Source: Helicobacteraceae bacterium
GTDB taxonomy: Bacteria; Campylobacterota; Campylobacteria; Campylobacterales; SZUA-545
NCBI GenBank assembly: GCA_031276985.1
Contig: JAISMA010000204.1
Coordinates: 1-15,990, forward strand
Direction: 5' to 3'
DNA: 15,990 bases
The notes under the pieces were generated by a model. The model was not told the origin of the DNA. It ran no database searches and saw only the letters and a list, made by a program, of their open reading frames with translations. Positions 1-7,193 of this stretch are shown one piece after another. How positions within the stretch are numbered: position 1 is the stretch's first letter; the number at the start of each line of letters is the position of its first letter. A program made the translations under genes and the position numbers.

Positions 1-120
1 CATGTTTCTTACTACGAGGAAGGCAAACAATATATGAACGAGCAGTTGAACGAGCTTAAAAGTTATTCGGTCGGCATTTCGATACACCATATAAAATCAT
101 GGTTTGAATTGCGCGAATAA
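1..120 (+). CDS. C-terminal end of an unidentified protein, cut by the window edge
   Basis: Frame 1 is open from the first base to a TAA at 118-120 and gives 39 residues. It begins HVSYYEEGKQYMNEQLNELK and ends in SWFELRE. The segment is polar and probably helical, with no Cys and no membrane stretch. It contains the short string HHIKSW, which recalls the HH-I-x-x-W start of HNH nucleases, but the protein ends seven residues later, so a complete HNH fold cannot lie here. No family is recognised from so short a piece. The next gene on the same strand starts 174 bases on and looks like an immunity gene, so this could be the end of a toxin protein; that is inference from neighbourhood only. Confidence 0.55.
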   Translation, partial: HVSYYEEGKQYMNEQLNELKSYSVGISIHHIKSWFELRE

Positions 121-247
121 CGAGATCGCAAGCGGCATAAATAGCTGTTGTTTGCTTCGCCGATCGATTGAAAATGTTCTTGTCGATCGCAACTCGACCA
201 CAACGAAACCCATGAACAATAATCTGTTTCGCGCTATAAAGCTATGC

Positions 248-284
248 TAAAATCAAACGGGCGATTTATTGCAAAATTAAGGAG
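248..284 (+). promoter_or_regulatory. Probable promoter -10 box and Shine-Dalgarno of the 295-780 gene
   Basis: TAAAAT at 248-253, within TATGCTAAAAT, is a five-of-six match to the sigma-70 -10 box. No convincing -35 box is visible; Campylobacterota promoters commonly lack one. AAGGAG at 279-284 is a strong Shine-Dalgarno 10 bases before the ATG at 295 and fixes that start. The gene therefore seems to have its own promoter and does not depend on the gene ending at 120. Confidence 0.5.
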
Positions 285-294
285 ATTTTAGCGC

Positions 295-780
295 ATGAAA
301 GTCAACATCGCAAGCGGATGCAATCTTGTCGGATTTCAATTGTCGTTCAACAATGCTTATGGAGAGAAAGAAATTCTAGAATACGTCCAGCGCGAAATTT
401 TACCGCGCGTTAACGCGGAAGAGGTAAAAGATTGGTTGCTAACGTTACATTTGTCTATTTGCGACGGTGATATATTCGGCGCGCTTAAAAGAGGAATATG
501 TTATCCAAAAGATAAGGAAAAAGTAATGTTAATTATTGTTCCGATTCCAGCGCGTTCTTATAAATTCAAATGGGGTTATCCGATAAGAGACAACACGTCG
601 TTTTCTCGCCCTATCGATCCAAAAAAAATCATTACTATTCCTTTTAATCACGAAGATTACGATAACGCAAAATCATTCATAATCGATTGTACTTGTCGGC
701 TATTAAACGAAGTTTTTACGCATGGATATACGATCGCGGGCAAAAAAATAAAATTCACAAAAACGCGCAAAACAAGCTAG
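295..780 (+). CDS. Small hypothetical protein, possible Imm9-like immunity protein
   Basis: This 161-residue soluble protein has no signal peptide or membrane segment. The N-terminal half (1-70) is mixed and unrecognised. The C-terminal half carries VMLIIVPIPARSYKF (about 77-91) and a closing stretch with a helix followed by HGYTIAGKKIKF (about 143-154). This resembles, from memory, the end of Imm9-family immunity proteins, where a strand with IPIP and a closing NGKRIKF-like strand are typical. If right, it would neutralise a toxin made by a neighbouring gene, perhaps the one ending at 120. The start is fixed by a strong Shine-Dalgarno. The gene is clearly richer in A+T than its neighbours (around 35-40% G+C by eye, with AAA and ATT codons), which suggests acquisition by transfer. 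It ends tail to tail with pseC, the two stop codons sharing CTAG at 777-780. The gene is convincing; the family is a weak call. Confidence 0.7.
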   Translation: MKVNIASGCNLVGFQLSFNNAYGEKEILEYVQREILPRVNAEEVKDWLLTLHLSICDGDIFGALKRGICYPKDKEKVMLIIVPIPARSYKFKWGYPIRDNTSFSRPIDPKKIITIPFNHEDYDNAKSFIIDCTCRLLNEVFTHGYTIAGKKIKFTKTRKTS

Positions 781-1889
781 ATCGCGGCAATCTCGGCGCG
801 GATCGCGTCGATAGCAAAAGCGACTTCGTCGTCGCTTAACGCGGCGTGGCACGGAATGGAAATCTCCGCTTCGTAAAAGGCTTCGGCGTTTGGCAGCGGC
901 GTTTGATTTGGCAGCAAAGATCGGTAAAACGAATGCCGATAAACGGGCTTATAGTGCGTCTGAACGCCAACGCCATTTTCGCGTAACCGCGCAAACAGCC
1001 GCGCCTTGTCCGCGCCGCGACGAAGCAAAACGGGATACAGATGACGGCTATGACGCGCTTGCGGCGTTTTAAGCGGCGCGATTTGATCCGCGCAAGCAAA
1101 GGCGCGATCGTACATTGCGGCGATTGCATTGCGTCTTGCGATTGTCGCGTCAAGTTTTTTCAGTTGCGAAAGACCAAGCGCGCAGTTAATATCGCTGATT
1201 CTGTAGTTGAAGCCAAGCGCGATCATATCCTGCTCCCACAACTCGCCGCGCTTGATTCCGTGCGATCGCAAAAGCCGAAGCCGCCGCGCCGTTTCCGCGT
1301 TGTCGGTTACGACCGCGCCGCCTTCGCCCGTCGTGATCGGCTTAACGGGGTGAAAGCTGAAAACGCCCATCGCGCCAAACGTCCCCGCGCTTTTGCCCGC
1401 CGCGTCAAAACTGCCGAGCGCGTGCGCCGCGTCCTCGATTACGATCAGATTGCGCCGCGCCGCAATCGCGTTTATCGCCTCCATATCGCACAGGCTTCCC
1501 GCGTAATGCACGGGCGCGATCGCCTTTGTTTTGGGCGTGATCAACGCCTCGATCGATCGCCAATCGATCAAGCCGCTTTCAAACTCGACGTCCGCGAAAA
1601 CCGCCTTCGCGCCGCAATAAAGCGCGGCGTTTGCCGTCGCCGCAAAGGTAATCGCTGGAACGATCACTTCGTCGCCCGCGCCAAGATTGGCGCACAAATA
1701 GGCGATATGCAAAGCGGACGTGGCGTTAGAAACCGCGACGGCATATTTCGCGCCCGTATATTCGCATAGCGCGCGCTCAAAGGCTTCGATTGTCGCGCCT
1801 TGCGTCAAAACGCCGCTTCTTAGCGCGGCGCAAACCGCCGCAATATCGCTTTCGTCGATTATTTGCGAGCTGTAACGATCTAAATTCAT
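777..1889 (-). CDS. pseC: UDP-4-amino-4,6-dideoxy-N-acetyl-beta-L-altrosamine transaminase (PseC-like)
   Basis: A 370-residue PLP enzyme of the DegT/DnrJ/EryC1/StrS sugar aminotransferase family. PseC transfers an amino group from glutamate to C4 of the keto sugar made by PseB, the second step to pseudaminic acid, which in Campylobacterota decorates flagellin. Visible motifs: SNATSALH (54-61, phosphate region), EDAAHALGS (152-160, with the PLP-ring Asp at 153), and FSFHPVKPITTGEGG (177-191) with the Schiff-base Lys at about 183. GFNYRISDINCALGLSQLKK (226-245) and HYKPVYRHSFY (312-322) match the Helicobacter PseC pattern closely. Length and N-terminus also agree with that family, supporting the start. 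No other pse gene is in the window, so the gene is solitary here. Another aminodideoxysugar transaminase (for example legionaminic-type) is possible but fits less well. No Shine-Dalgarno precedes the ATG. Confidence 0.82.
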   Translation of the reverse strand: MNLDRYSSQIIDESDIAAVCAALRSGVLTQGATIEAFERALCEYTGAKYAVAVSNATSALHIAYLCANLGAGDEVIVPAITFAATANAALYCGAKAVFADVEFESGLIDWRSIEALITPKTKAIAPVHYAGSLCDMEAINAIAARRNLIVIEDAAHALGSFDAAGKSAGTFGAMGVFSFHPVKPITTGEGGAVVTDNAETARRLRLLRSHGIKRGELWEQDMIALGFNYRISDINCALGLSQLKKLDATIARRNAIAAMYDRAFACADQIAPLKTPQARHSRHLYPVLLRRGADKARLFARLRENGVGVQTHYKPVYRHSFYRSLLPNQTPLPNAEAFYEAEISIPCHAALSDDEVAFAIDAIRAEIAAI

Positions 1890-1895
1890 CGCGCG

Positions 1896-1901
1896 ATTTT
1901 A
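1896..1901 (-). promoter_or_regulatory. Possible -10 box of pseC, giving a leaderless transcript
   Basis: Read on the minus strand, the pseC start is preceded by GCTAAAATCGCGCG then ATG. TAAAAT matches the -10 box in five of six positions and lies only six bases before the start codon, so transcription would begin at or next to the A of ATG. No Shine-Dalgarno is present. A weaker box, TTATAG, lies further up at 1935-1940 and would give an ordinary leader. Confidence 0.35.
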
Positions 1902-1962
1902 GCGTTTTTAGCGTTTTCGGCGCAAAATTGTCGGCTATAACTTGAATTGCTCTCTTGCGTTT

Positions 1963-2400
1963 TTAGTCGCGCAATAGTTTTTCTTGCGCCAAAATCTGCA
2001 ACGCTGTACATTCGCCTAATTCGCATGCTTTTCGCGCGTCTTTTGTGGCGTTTTTTAGATCATTCAAAAAAGCATAAGCGACAGCGCGATTGTTGTAAGC
2101 CGTTGCGTATTTCGGATCGATCTTAATCGCTTGCGTGAAATCTGCAATAGCTTTGCCGTAATCGCCTAATTTGCCGTAAGCAATTCCGCGATTGTTGTAA
2201 GCCTGCGCTGAATTCGGATCGATCTTGATCGCTTGCGTGTATTGCTTAATCGCTTCTTGCAAATTGCCTTGCTCGTATGTTGCTACGCCCCGATCAAACG
2301 CTTCTTTTGCGGCGCTATTTGCGCCAAAAGCAAAAGCCGACGTTAAGCGAAGAGCGATTAACGTTTTTGCGGCTACCACAAACTTATACAGCGTTTTCAT
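1963..2400 (-). CDS. Small exported TPR-repeat protein
   Basis: This 145-residue protein has a hydrophobic N-terminus (about 1-26, with an AFAFGA-like cleavage region near 22-27), so it is probably periplasmic. Three 34-residue TPR units follow: about 31-64 (NLQEAIKQYTQAIKIDP), 65-98 (AYNNRGIAYGKLGDYGKAI) and 99-132 (AYNNRAVAYAFLND), then a short helix. TPR units 1 to 3 are so alike that the DNA shows a 102-base periodicity: TCGGATCGATCTT recurs at about 2112 and 2214. TPR proteins are binding scaffolds; the partner is unknown and no enzymatic domain is present. A strong Shine-Dalgarno (minus-strand GGGAGGA, near 2405-2411) fixes the start. A (GA)18 tract lies 78-113 bases upstream of the start. 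The next gene on the strand, pseC, starts 73 bases beyond the stop, with no evident functional link. Confidence 0.85.
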   Translation of the reverse strand: MKTLYKFVVAAKTLIALRLTSAFAFGANSAAKEAFDRGVATYEQGNLQEAIKQYTQAIKIDPNSAQAYNNRGIAYGKLGDYGKAIADFTQAIKIDPKYATAYNNRAVAYAFLNDLKNATKDARKACELGECTALQILAQEKLLRD

Positions 2401-2474
2401 AACGTCCTCCCGCGTGTGATTGATTGCGCTAAGTTAGAATTGCGAGTTGCGAGAAAACAAAAAACTAGCGGACT

Positions 2475-2534
<60 letters not shown>

Positions 2535-2684
2535 AAAAAACGCTTTGCGAAACTAATTCGGCTTGCGTCGTCATTGCTTAACCCCCGCTTAATTTCAGAT
2601 TCAAATCGTACCAATCTTTCGCATAAATTCAAGATATTTGCCCGATCGCCGCGTCCGTTTTATGCGATCGCGCAATTTCAACGC

Positions 2685-2710
2685 AACCCCAAACGCCAAC
2701 CCCAAACGCC
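2685..2710. repeat. Tandem duplication of a 13-base unit
   Basis: AACCCCAAACGCC occurs twice head to tail (2685-2697 and 2698-2710), followed by AAC. It lies 22 bases upstream of the TATAAT box of the RND operon. It could be a recent slippage product or a pair of binding sites; only the duplication is seen. Confidence 0.8.
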
Positions 2711-2731
2711 AACGCGCAAAAACAAAAAGCG

Positions 2732-2737
2732 TATAAT
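2732..2737 (+). promoter_or_regulatory. Promoter -10 box of the RND/LolA-like/DUF1302 operon
   Basis: TATAAT at 2732-2737, within GCGTATAATTTCG, is a perfect consensus box in an otherwise G+C-rich region. A transcript starting near 2744 would have a leader of about 125 bases before the GTG at 2869. An A-rich stretch lies just upstream; no -35 box is evident. Confidence 0.6.
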
Positions 2738-2767
2738 TTCGCCGATAACGGGCGCGACTCCGCCGCG

Positions 2768-2868
2768 TCGTTTTACGGACGAATGTCGTCGTAAAACGAT
2801 TATGACGTTTAGGCGGTTTTGCTCGAAAAAAACCGCTAAAGGACGTCAAATGCGGGGAGCGCGATAGC
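2768..2868 (+). promoter_or_regulatory. Folded leader with two hairpins and a five-codon ORF before the RND gene
   Basis: Hairpin 1 pairs TCGTTTTACG (2768-2777) with CGTAAAACGA (2790-2799); GAC/GTC inside the loop can extend it. Hairpin 2 runs from 2803 to 2848: GCGGTTTT (2813-2820) pairs with AAAACCGC (2829-2836), and TGACGT (2803-2808) with ACGTCA (2843-2848), with a GG bulge and an A-A mismatch between. The right arm of hairpin 2 contains AAAGGA (2838-2843), a good Shine-Dalgarno for ATG at 2850, which opens a five-codon frame MRGAR ending at 2867, one base before the GTG start of the RND gene. GGGGAG at 2854-2859 serves that GTG. The arrangement resembles leader-peptide or translational-coupling control. 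No T-run follows either hairpin, so attenuation by termination is not apparent. Confidence 0.4.
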
Positions 2869-5229
2869 GTGAAGGAAAAGTGGATCGATCGGCGACTATA
2901 CGCTTTGGCGCGGCTTGTCGTCGCTTATCCTTATTTGACGATTGTCGCGTCGATTGCGTTTTGCGCTCTGTTCGGTTTGCACGTCGCAAAGTTGCGGTTC
3001 GACGCAAGCGCGGAGGGTTTGCTGCTCTCAAACGATCCAAAAATGGTCGCGTATAACGACTTTCTGGATCGTTACGGCAGAGACGAAATGATTATTGTCG
3101 CCGTTCAAGCCGACGATATTTTTTCGCCCGCGCCAATCGCAAAGATAAAACGACTGCAAGAGCGCATAGAGAGCGAAACGCCGTATCTCGCGCGCGCGGA
3201 GAGTATCGTTACGGCGCGAGATACGAGAGGCGAAGGCGATACGCTGATCGCGGGCGAATTGTTTGACTCAAATCCTCAAACTCCCGAAGCGTTCGCGGCG
3301 CTCAAAGCCAAAGCGCTCAAAAACGAATCTTACGTCAATCGCCTTATCAACGAGGACGCGACTATCGCGGCGATTATCGTTCGCACCTTAAGTCGCGTGG
3401 GTAAAGCGGCGGACGATATGGACGCGTTTTCGCAAGAGCCAAGCGAAACCAAAGCGCTTAGCGATCGGCAAAATAACGAGATTGTCGCCGCGATTCAATC
3501 GATTGTCGATAGCGAGCAAAGCGAGATCGCGTCGCTTACTATGCTTGGTTCGCCCGTGATTTCCGATCGACTCAAGCGTCAAATGGAAAGCGACGTAGAG
3601 CTATTTCTTAAACTGCTTGTCGCGGCGATCGTCGTTATGCTTTTCGCGTTTTTTCGCCGTTTAAGCGCGGCGATCTATCCGATTATCGTCGTCGGTTTAA
3701 GCCTGTTTGCCATGATTGGTTTGCTTGTGTGGCTGGATATTCCGCTAAAACTGCCCACGCAGGTTATGCCCACGCTTTTGCTGGCGATTGGCATTAGCGC
3801 GTGCGTGCATTTGCAGGCGATCTTTTACCGCGCTTTCGACGAGATTGGCGATCGCAAAGCCGCCGCGCTCAAAGCCGCCGAAGACTGCTTTTTTCCGATT
3901 GTTATGACTTCGCTGACGACGATTGCCGGCGTCGGATCGTTCGTAACCGCGAAGATTGATCCGTTCGTGGATTTGGGGATTTTCGCGCCGTTTGGCATTG
4001 CGGTCGCCACCGCGTTAACGCTTACTATGTTGCCGGCTTTATTGGTTATAACGCCAATCAAGCGACGCGCGGTTTCGGAACGCTCGGCTCTAATCGATCG
4101 CTTTCTTATCAAAACAAGCGATTTAAGCGCGCGTCATCCCATAAAGATTGTCGCGCTGTTCGCCGCGTTGTTTGTCGCGTCGATTGCGCTTTTGACGCAA
4201 GCGCGGTTAAGCCACTATATGTTGGGCTGGCTTCCGGAAAACAGCGATATTCGTCAAGCTACCGAAATGTTCGACGACAAAATGCGCGGGACGATTATCG
4301 TCGAGACGTTGATTGATTTTGGCGAGGCGGACGCGCTGTACGATCCAAACGTTATGCGCGCTTTGGACGCGGCGATTGCAAAAGCAAGCGACGTTCGACT
4401 GATTGGAAAAGCGCTTGGAACGCCAACGATTGTTAAAGAGATCAACCGAGCTTTGAATGAAAACGACGACGCTTTTTACGCCATTCCCGATTCGAGAGGC
4501 GCAATCGCCGAAGAGCTGTTGCTGTTTAGCTCCACAGGCAGCGCCGATCTAAGCGAAACGGCAAGTTACGACTATTCTCAAGCGCGAATCACGCACAAAA
4601 CGCCTTTTTTGGACGCGATCGAGGGCGCGAAAGTTCTCGACGAGTTAGCCGCGATCTACAAAGACGCGTTTCCAAACGCCAAAGTGGAGATCACGGGCTT
4701 AATGGCGTTGATCTGTCGCGCTTTAAGCGCCGCCGTAGAGTCTACCGCTATCAGCTACGCGGCGGCGATCGTAATAATTACGGCGATGATGTTTCTTTCT
4801 TTTAGCAACTTGAAGTTGGGGCTTTTTTCGATGATTCCGAATATAACGCCTATCACAATCGGCATGGCGTTTATGGTTTTGGCGGGCGTGCCGTTTGATA
4901 TGTTCGTGATGTTGGTGGGTTCGATCGTATTGGGGTTGGTTGTGGATGATACAATCCACTTCGTTCACAATTTCAAACGTTTTTATTTGGAGCGTCAAAA
5001 CGCCGCCGAGGCGATCCAAAAAACGTTTCTTAGCGCCGGACGCGCTTTGACGATCACGACCGTTGTACTTACGGTTGGATTTAGCGTGTATTTATTCGCG
5101 TTTATGCAGAATATCGTCAATTTTGGATTGATTGCCGGCGTCTGCATTATGTTGGCGTGGTTTGCGGATTTTCTGCTTACGCCGTCGCTGTTAATTTTAT
5201 GGATAAGGAATAGAAAATGCGCGTTTTAA
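2869..5229 (+). CDS. RND superfamily (MMPL-type) transporter
   Basis: A 786-residue inner-membrane protein with the duplicated RND layout: TM1 about 16-40, a periplasmic domain about 41-243, TM2-6 about 244-394, TM7 about 424-444, a second periplasmic domain about 445-622, and TM8-12 about 625-777. It belongs to the small MMPL/'predicted exporter' branch, not the 1000-residue drug pumps. Proton-driven movement of lipid or other hydrophobic substrates at the periplasmic face is the usual role; the substrate here is unknown. The second half has GLVVDDTIHFVHNFKRF (689-705) with an Asp pair at 693-694; the matching place in the first half reads GISACVHL (308-315) and lacks both. GTG start, supported by GGGGAG ten bases upstream. 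The gene overlaps the LolA-like gene by 13 bases, implying one transcript and a shared job. Confidence 0.88.
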   Translation: MKEKWIDRRLYALARLVVAYPYLTIVASIAFCALFGLHVAKLRFDASAEGLLLSNDPKMVAYNDFLDRYGRDEMIIVAVQADDIFSPAPIAKIKRLQERIESETPYLARAESIVTARDTRGEGDTLIAGELFDSNPQTPEAFAALKAKALKNESYVNRLINEDATIAAIIVRTLSRVGKAADDMDAFSQEPSETKALSDRQNNEIVAAIQSIVDSEQSEIASLTMLGSPVISDRLKRQMESDVELFLKLLVAAIVVMLFAFFRRLSAAIYPIIVVGLSLFAMIGLLVWLDIPLKLPTQVMPTLLLAIGISACVHLQAIFYRAFDEIGDRKAAALKAAEDCFFPIVMTSLTTIAGVGSFVTAKIDPFVDLGIFAPFGIAVATALTLTMLPALLVITPIKRRAVSERSALIDRFLIKTSDLSARHPIKIVALFAALFVASIALLTQARLSHYMLGWLPENSDIRQATEMFDDKMRGTIIVETLIDFGEADALYDPNVMRALDAAIAKASDVRLIGKALGTPTIVKEINRALNENDDAFYAIPDSRGAIAEELLLFSSTGSADLSETASYDYSQARITHKTPFLDAIEGAKVLDELAAIYKDAFPNAKVEITGLMALICRALSAAVESTAISYAAAIVIITAMMFLSFSNLKLGLFSMIPNITPITIGMAFMVLAGVPFDMFVMLVGSIVLGLVVDDTIHFVHNFKRFYLERQNAAEAIQKTFLSAGRALTITTVVLTVGFSVYLFAFMQNIVNFGLIAGVCIMLAWFADFLLTPSLLILWIRNRKCAF

Positions 5230-5987
5230 CCGCGTTTGCTCTCTTGCTGGCGTTTGCGTTTGGCAACGAAGCGTACGAGATTATGAAAAAAGTCGACGAG
5301 CGCGACAAAGGCAATATGATGAGCGCCCGCATGAGAATGATTTTGATCGACGGCTCAAACAAAAGCCGAGAGCGCCTAATGTGGCAGTTTAGAAAAACAG
5401 ACGGCGATCTGACAAAAAAGTCGATCTTTTTCGTCGAGCCCGCGGATGTAAAAAGCACGGGGTTTCTCACGTTTGATCGCAAAGAGGGCGACGACGATCA
5501 GTGGCTTTATCTGCCTTCTTTGAAAAAGACAAAGCGCATTGCCAGCTCCGATCAAAGCGGCAGTTTTATGGGATCGGACTTTAGTTATAACGATCTAAAC
5601 GATCGCAATTTGAACGATTACGATTACGTTTTGCAAGGCGAGCGCGCGATTGACGGCGCGTCGTGTTGGATAATCGAATCCACGCCGAAAAACGAAAAGG
5701 TGATCAAAACGACGGGATACGTCAAAATGATCAGCGCCGTTCGTAAGGACAATTACGTCATTGCGCGCGCCGTTAATTACGAAGAGACAAAAGGCAGAGT
5801 AAAATTTTTGGAGGTTTCAAAGTTAAAACTAATCGACGGAATCTGGCAACCAATGGAGATGCGCATGACGCTTAGGCGCGAAAACGTCGTCGCGCATTCC
5901 ACCGTTTTGGTTTTCGACGAGGTTCGCTTCAACCAAAAACTCGACGGCGATCTATTCACGCTTAGAGGCATAGAACGCGGGCTATGA
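5217..5987 (+). CDS. Periplasmic LolA-like outer-membrane lipoprotein-sorting family protein
   Basis: A 256-residue protein with a signal peptide (hydrophobic about 4-15, cleavage near AFAFG-NEA, about 16-17). The mature part carries the hallmark of the LolA-like family PF17131: DDDQWLYLPSLKKTKRI (92-108) followed by a Gly/Ser-Asp-Phe region, SGSFMGSDFSYNDL (114-127). Members adopt a half-barrel that can hold an acyl chain and are regularly encoded beside MMPL-type RND transporters. It is therefore probably a periplasmic carrier taking a hydrophobic ligand between the transporter and the outer membrane; it is not LolA itself. AAGGA at 5205-5209 and the 13-base overlap with the transporter gene fix the start. 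It overlaps the following gene by ATGA. The substrate is not known. Confidence 0.85.
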   Translation: MRVLTAFALLLAFAFGNEAYEIMKKVDERDKGNMMSARMRMILIDGSNKSRERLMWQFRKTDGDLTKKSIFFVEPADVKSTGFLTFDRKEGDDDQWLYLPSLKKTKRIASSDQSGSFMGSDFSYNDLNDRNLNDYDYVLQGERAIDGASCWIIESTPKNEKVIKTTGYVKMISAVRKDNYVIARAVNYEETKGRVKFLEVSKLKLIDGIWQPMEMRMTLRRENVVAHSTVLVFDEVRFNQKLDGDLFTLRGIERGL

Positions 5988-7147
5988 AGCGCTTAACGTT
6001 TGTTTTCGGCGTTTTTGTTTCGACGCTTTTTGGCGTTGAAATTTACGACGTCGATCTGTGCGCGCCCGCGTTTAGCTCGTGGAATAACAAGCGAAGCGAA
6101 GGAGGCGTTTTGAATTTGGGCGGATCGGCGGCGGTTAGAGGCGCGTATCAATTTGACGATTCTAACGCGCCCGATTCGTATCGTCAATTGCAGCTTAGAG
6201 GAACGTTTGAAGCGCGGTGCGTAAATGAAAACGGTTTTTTCAAAATATCCGCCGACGTGTTGCGAGAAGGCGCGAAAAACGCCGCCGCGAGGAGCGACGC
6301 GGAACTTAGCGAGGCGTATTTTCAGGCGCGATTAGGCGCGGCGGACGCAAAGATCGGACGACAGATTACGACCTGGGGCAAGAGCGATCTGCTGCGCGTA
6401 ACCGACGCGCTCAATCCGTTAGACGTTCAAGAACCCGCGATGAGCGATATTGGCGATCAGCGGCTTGGAGTAATTATGGCGCGGCTGGATTACTATATCG
6501 ACGATTGGAGTTTGCAGGCGATCGCCATTCCCGAAGCGAGATTTAGCAAACGTCCGCGCGCGCCTAGCGAGTTTGCGCCGTTCAAGTTTCCAGACGCCAA
6601 CAAACCCAAAGGCATGCAGGGCGCTTTTGCCGCGATAGGCGTTTTTGAAAGCTGGGATCTCTCGCTTTACGCCGCTTCGCTCTATCTCGACGAATTTGGA
6701 AATCATGACAGAGCGACTATGGCGGGCGCGGCGACGGCGGTTGCGATCGGAGATTTTTTGATCAAAGGCGAAACGGCGCTTTGGCGGGCGGGCAAAAGCG
6801 ACTATTCGCGCTTTGATTTAATGGCGGGCGCGGATTATTCGGGCATTCGAGATTCGACAATTTCGATCGAGGCGATGACGCGCGTTTTGGAAGACGGCAA
6901 CGAGGAGACTTTCGCGGCGCGTATTCAGCGCGATCTTTTCAATATGAGGCTTAATCTATCCGCGACGGCGGCGCTTACCTTGTCGGACGGCAAAAACGGA
7001 GGCGCGGCGCGGTTTCAAGGCGATTATGAAATAGCGAACGATTATATGCTTACGATTGGCTTTGTCGCTTATTACGGAGATTTGCAACCATATAAAAACT
7101 TTGAGCGAAACGATCGCGTATTTACGCGGCTAAAAGTTAGCTTCTAA
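5984..7147 (+). CDS. DUF1302-type outer-membrane beta-barrel protein
   Basis: A 387-residue protein with a signal peptide (about 1-18, LFGVE cleavage region) and alternating polar/apolar strands throughout, ending in VFTRLKVSF with the C-terminal Phe typical of BAM-inserted barrels. The segment IGRQITTWGKSDLLRVTDAL (124-143), followed by NPLD and EP (144-151), is the signature of DUF1302 proteins. That family often exceeds 500 residues, so this is a short member. DUF1302 genes frequently sit with MMPL-type RND transporters and LolA-like or DUF1329 proteins, which matches the operon here. It probably forms the outer-membrane end of the system. It overlaps the LolA-like gene by four bases (ATGA), so translation is likely coupled. 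No clear terminator follows: only an AT-rich imperfect hairpin near 7175-7201. Confidence 0.8.
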   Translation: MKRLTFVFGVFVSTLFGVEIYDVDLCAPAFSSWNNKRSEGGVLNLGGSAAVRGAYQFDDSNAPDSYRQLQLRGTFEARCVNENGFFKISADVLREGAKNAAARSDAELSEAYFQARLGAADAKIGRQITTWGKSDLLRVTDALNPLDVQEPAMSDIGDQRLGVIMARLDYYIDDWSLQAIAIPEARFSKRPRAPSEFAPFKFPDANKPKGMQGAFAAIGVFESWDLSLYAASLYLDEFGNHDRATMAGAATAVAIGDFLIKGETALWRAGKSDYSRFDLMAGADYSGIRDSTISIEAMTRVLEDGNEETFAARIQRDLFNMRLNLSATAALTLSDGKNGGAARFQGDYEIANDYMLTIGFVAYYGDLQPYKNFERNDRVFTRLKVSF

Positions 7148-7193
7148 CGCCCTTATTTGTCGACATAACCTGACTTTTAGTTTTTGCCAAAAT

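Noticed and set aside
85..120. HHIKSW string at the left edge as the start of an HNH nuclease motif
   Set aside because: The protein ends seven residues after it; the Asn and second His of an HNH site are absent.
1041..1769. Long plus-strand open frame (242 codons) opposite pseC
   Set aside because: It lies wholly antisense to a well-matched PseC; its Arg-rich translation shows no domain and no Shine-Dalgarno.
2105..2260. Direct DNA repeats in the TPR gene as a CRISPR-like or mobile repeat
   Set aside because: The 102-base period equals one 34-residue TPR unit and the copies diverge between conserved codons.
2574..2867. Plus-strand frame of 97 codons in the spacer before the RND gene, and its minus counterpart at 2601-2849
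   Set aside because: Translations are rich in Arg, Pro and Lys with no pattern of folded protein, no ribosome binding site, and they cross the promoter and hairpins.
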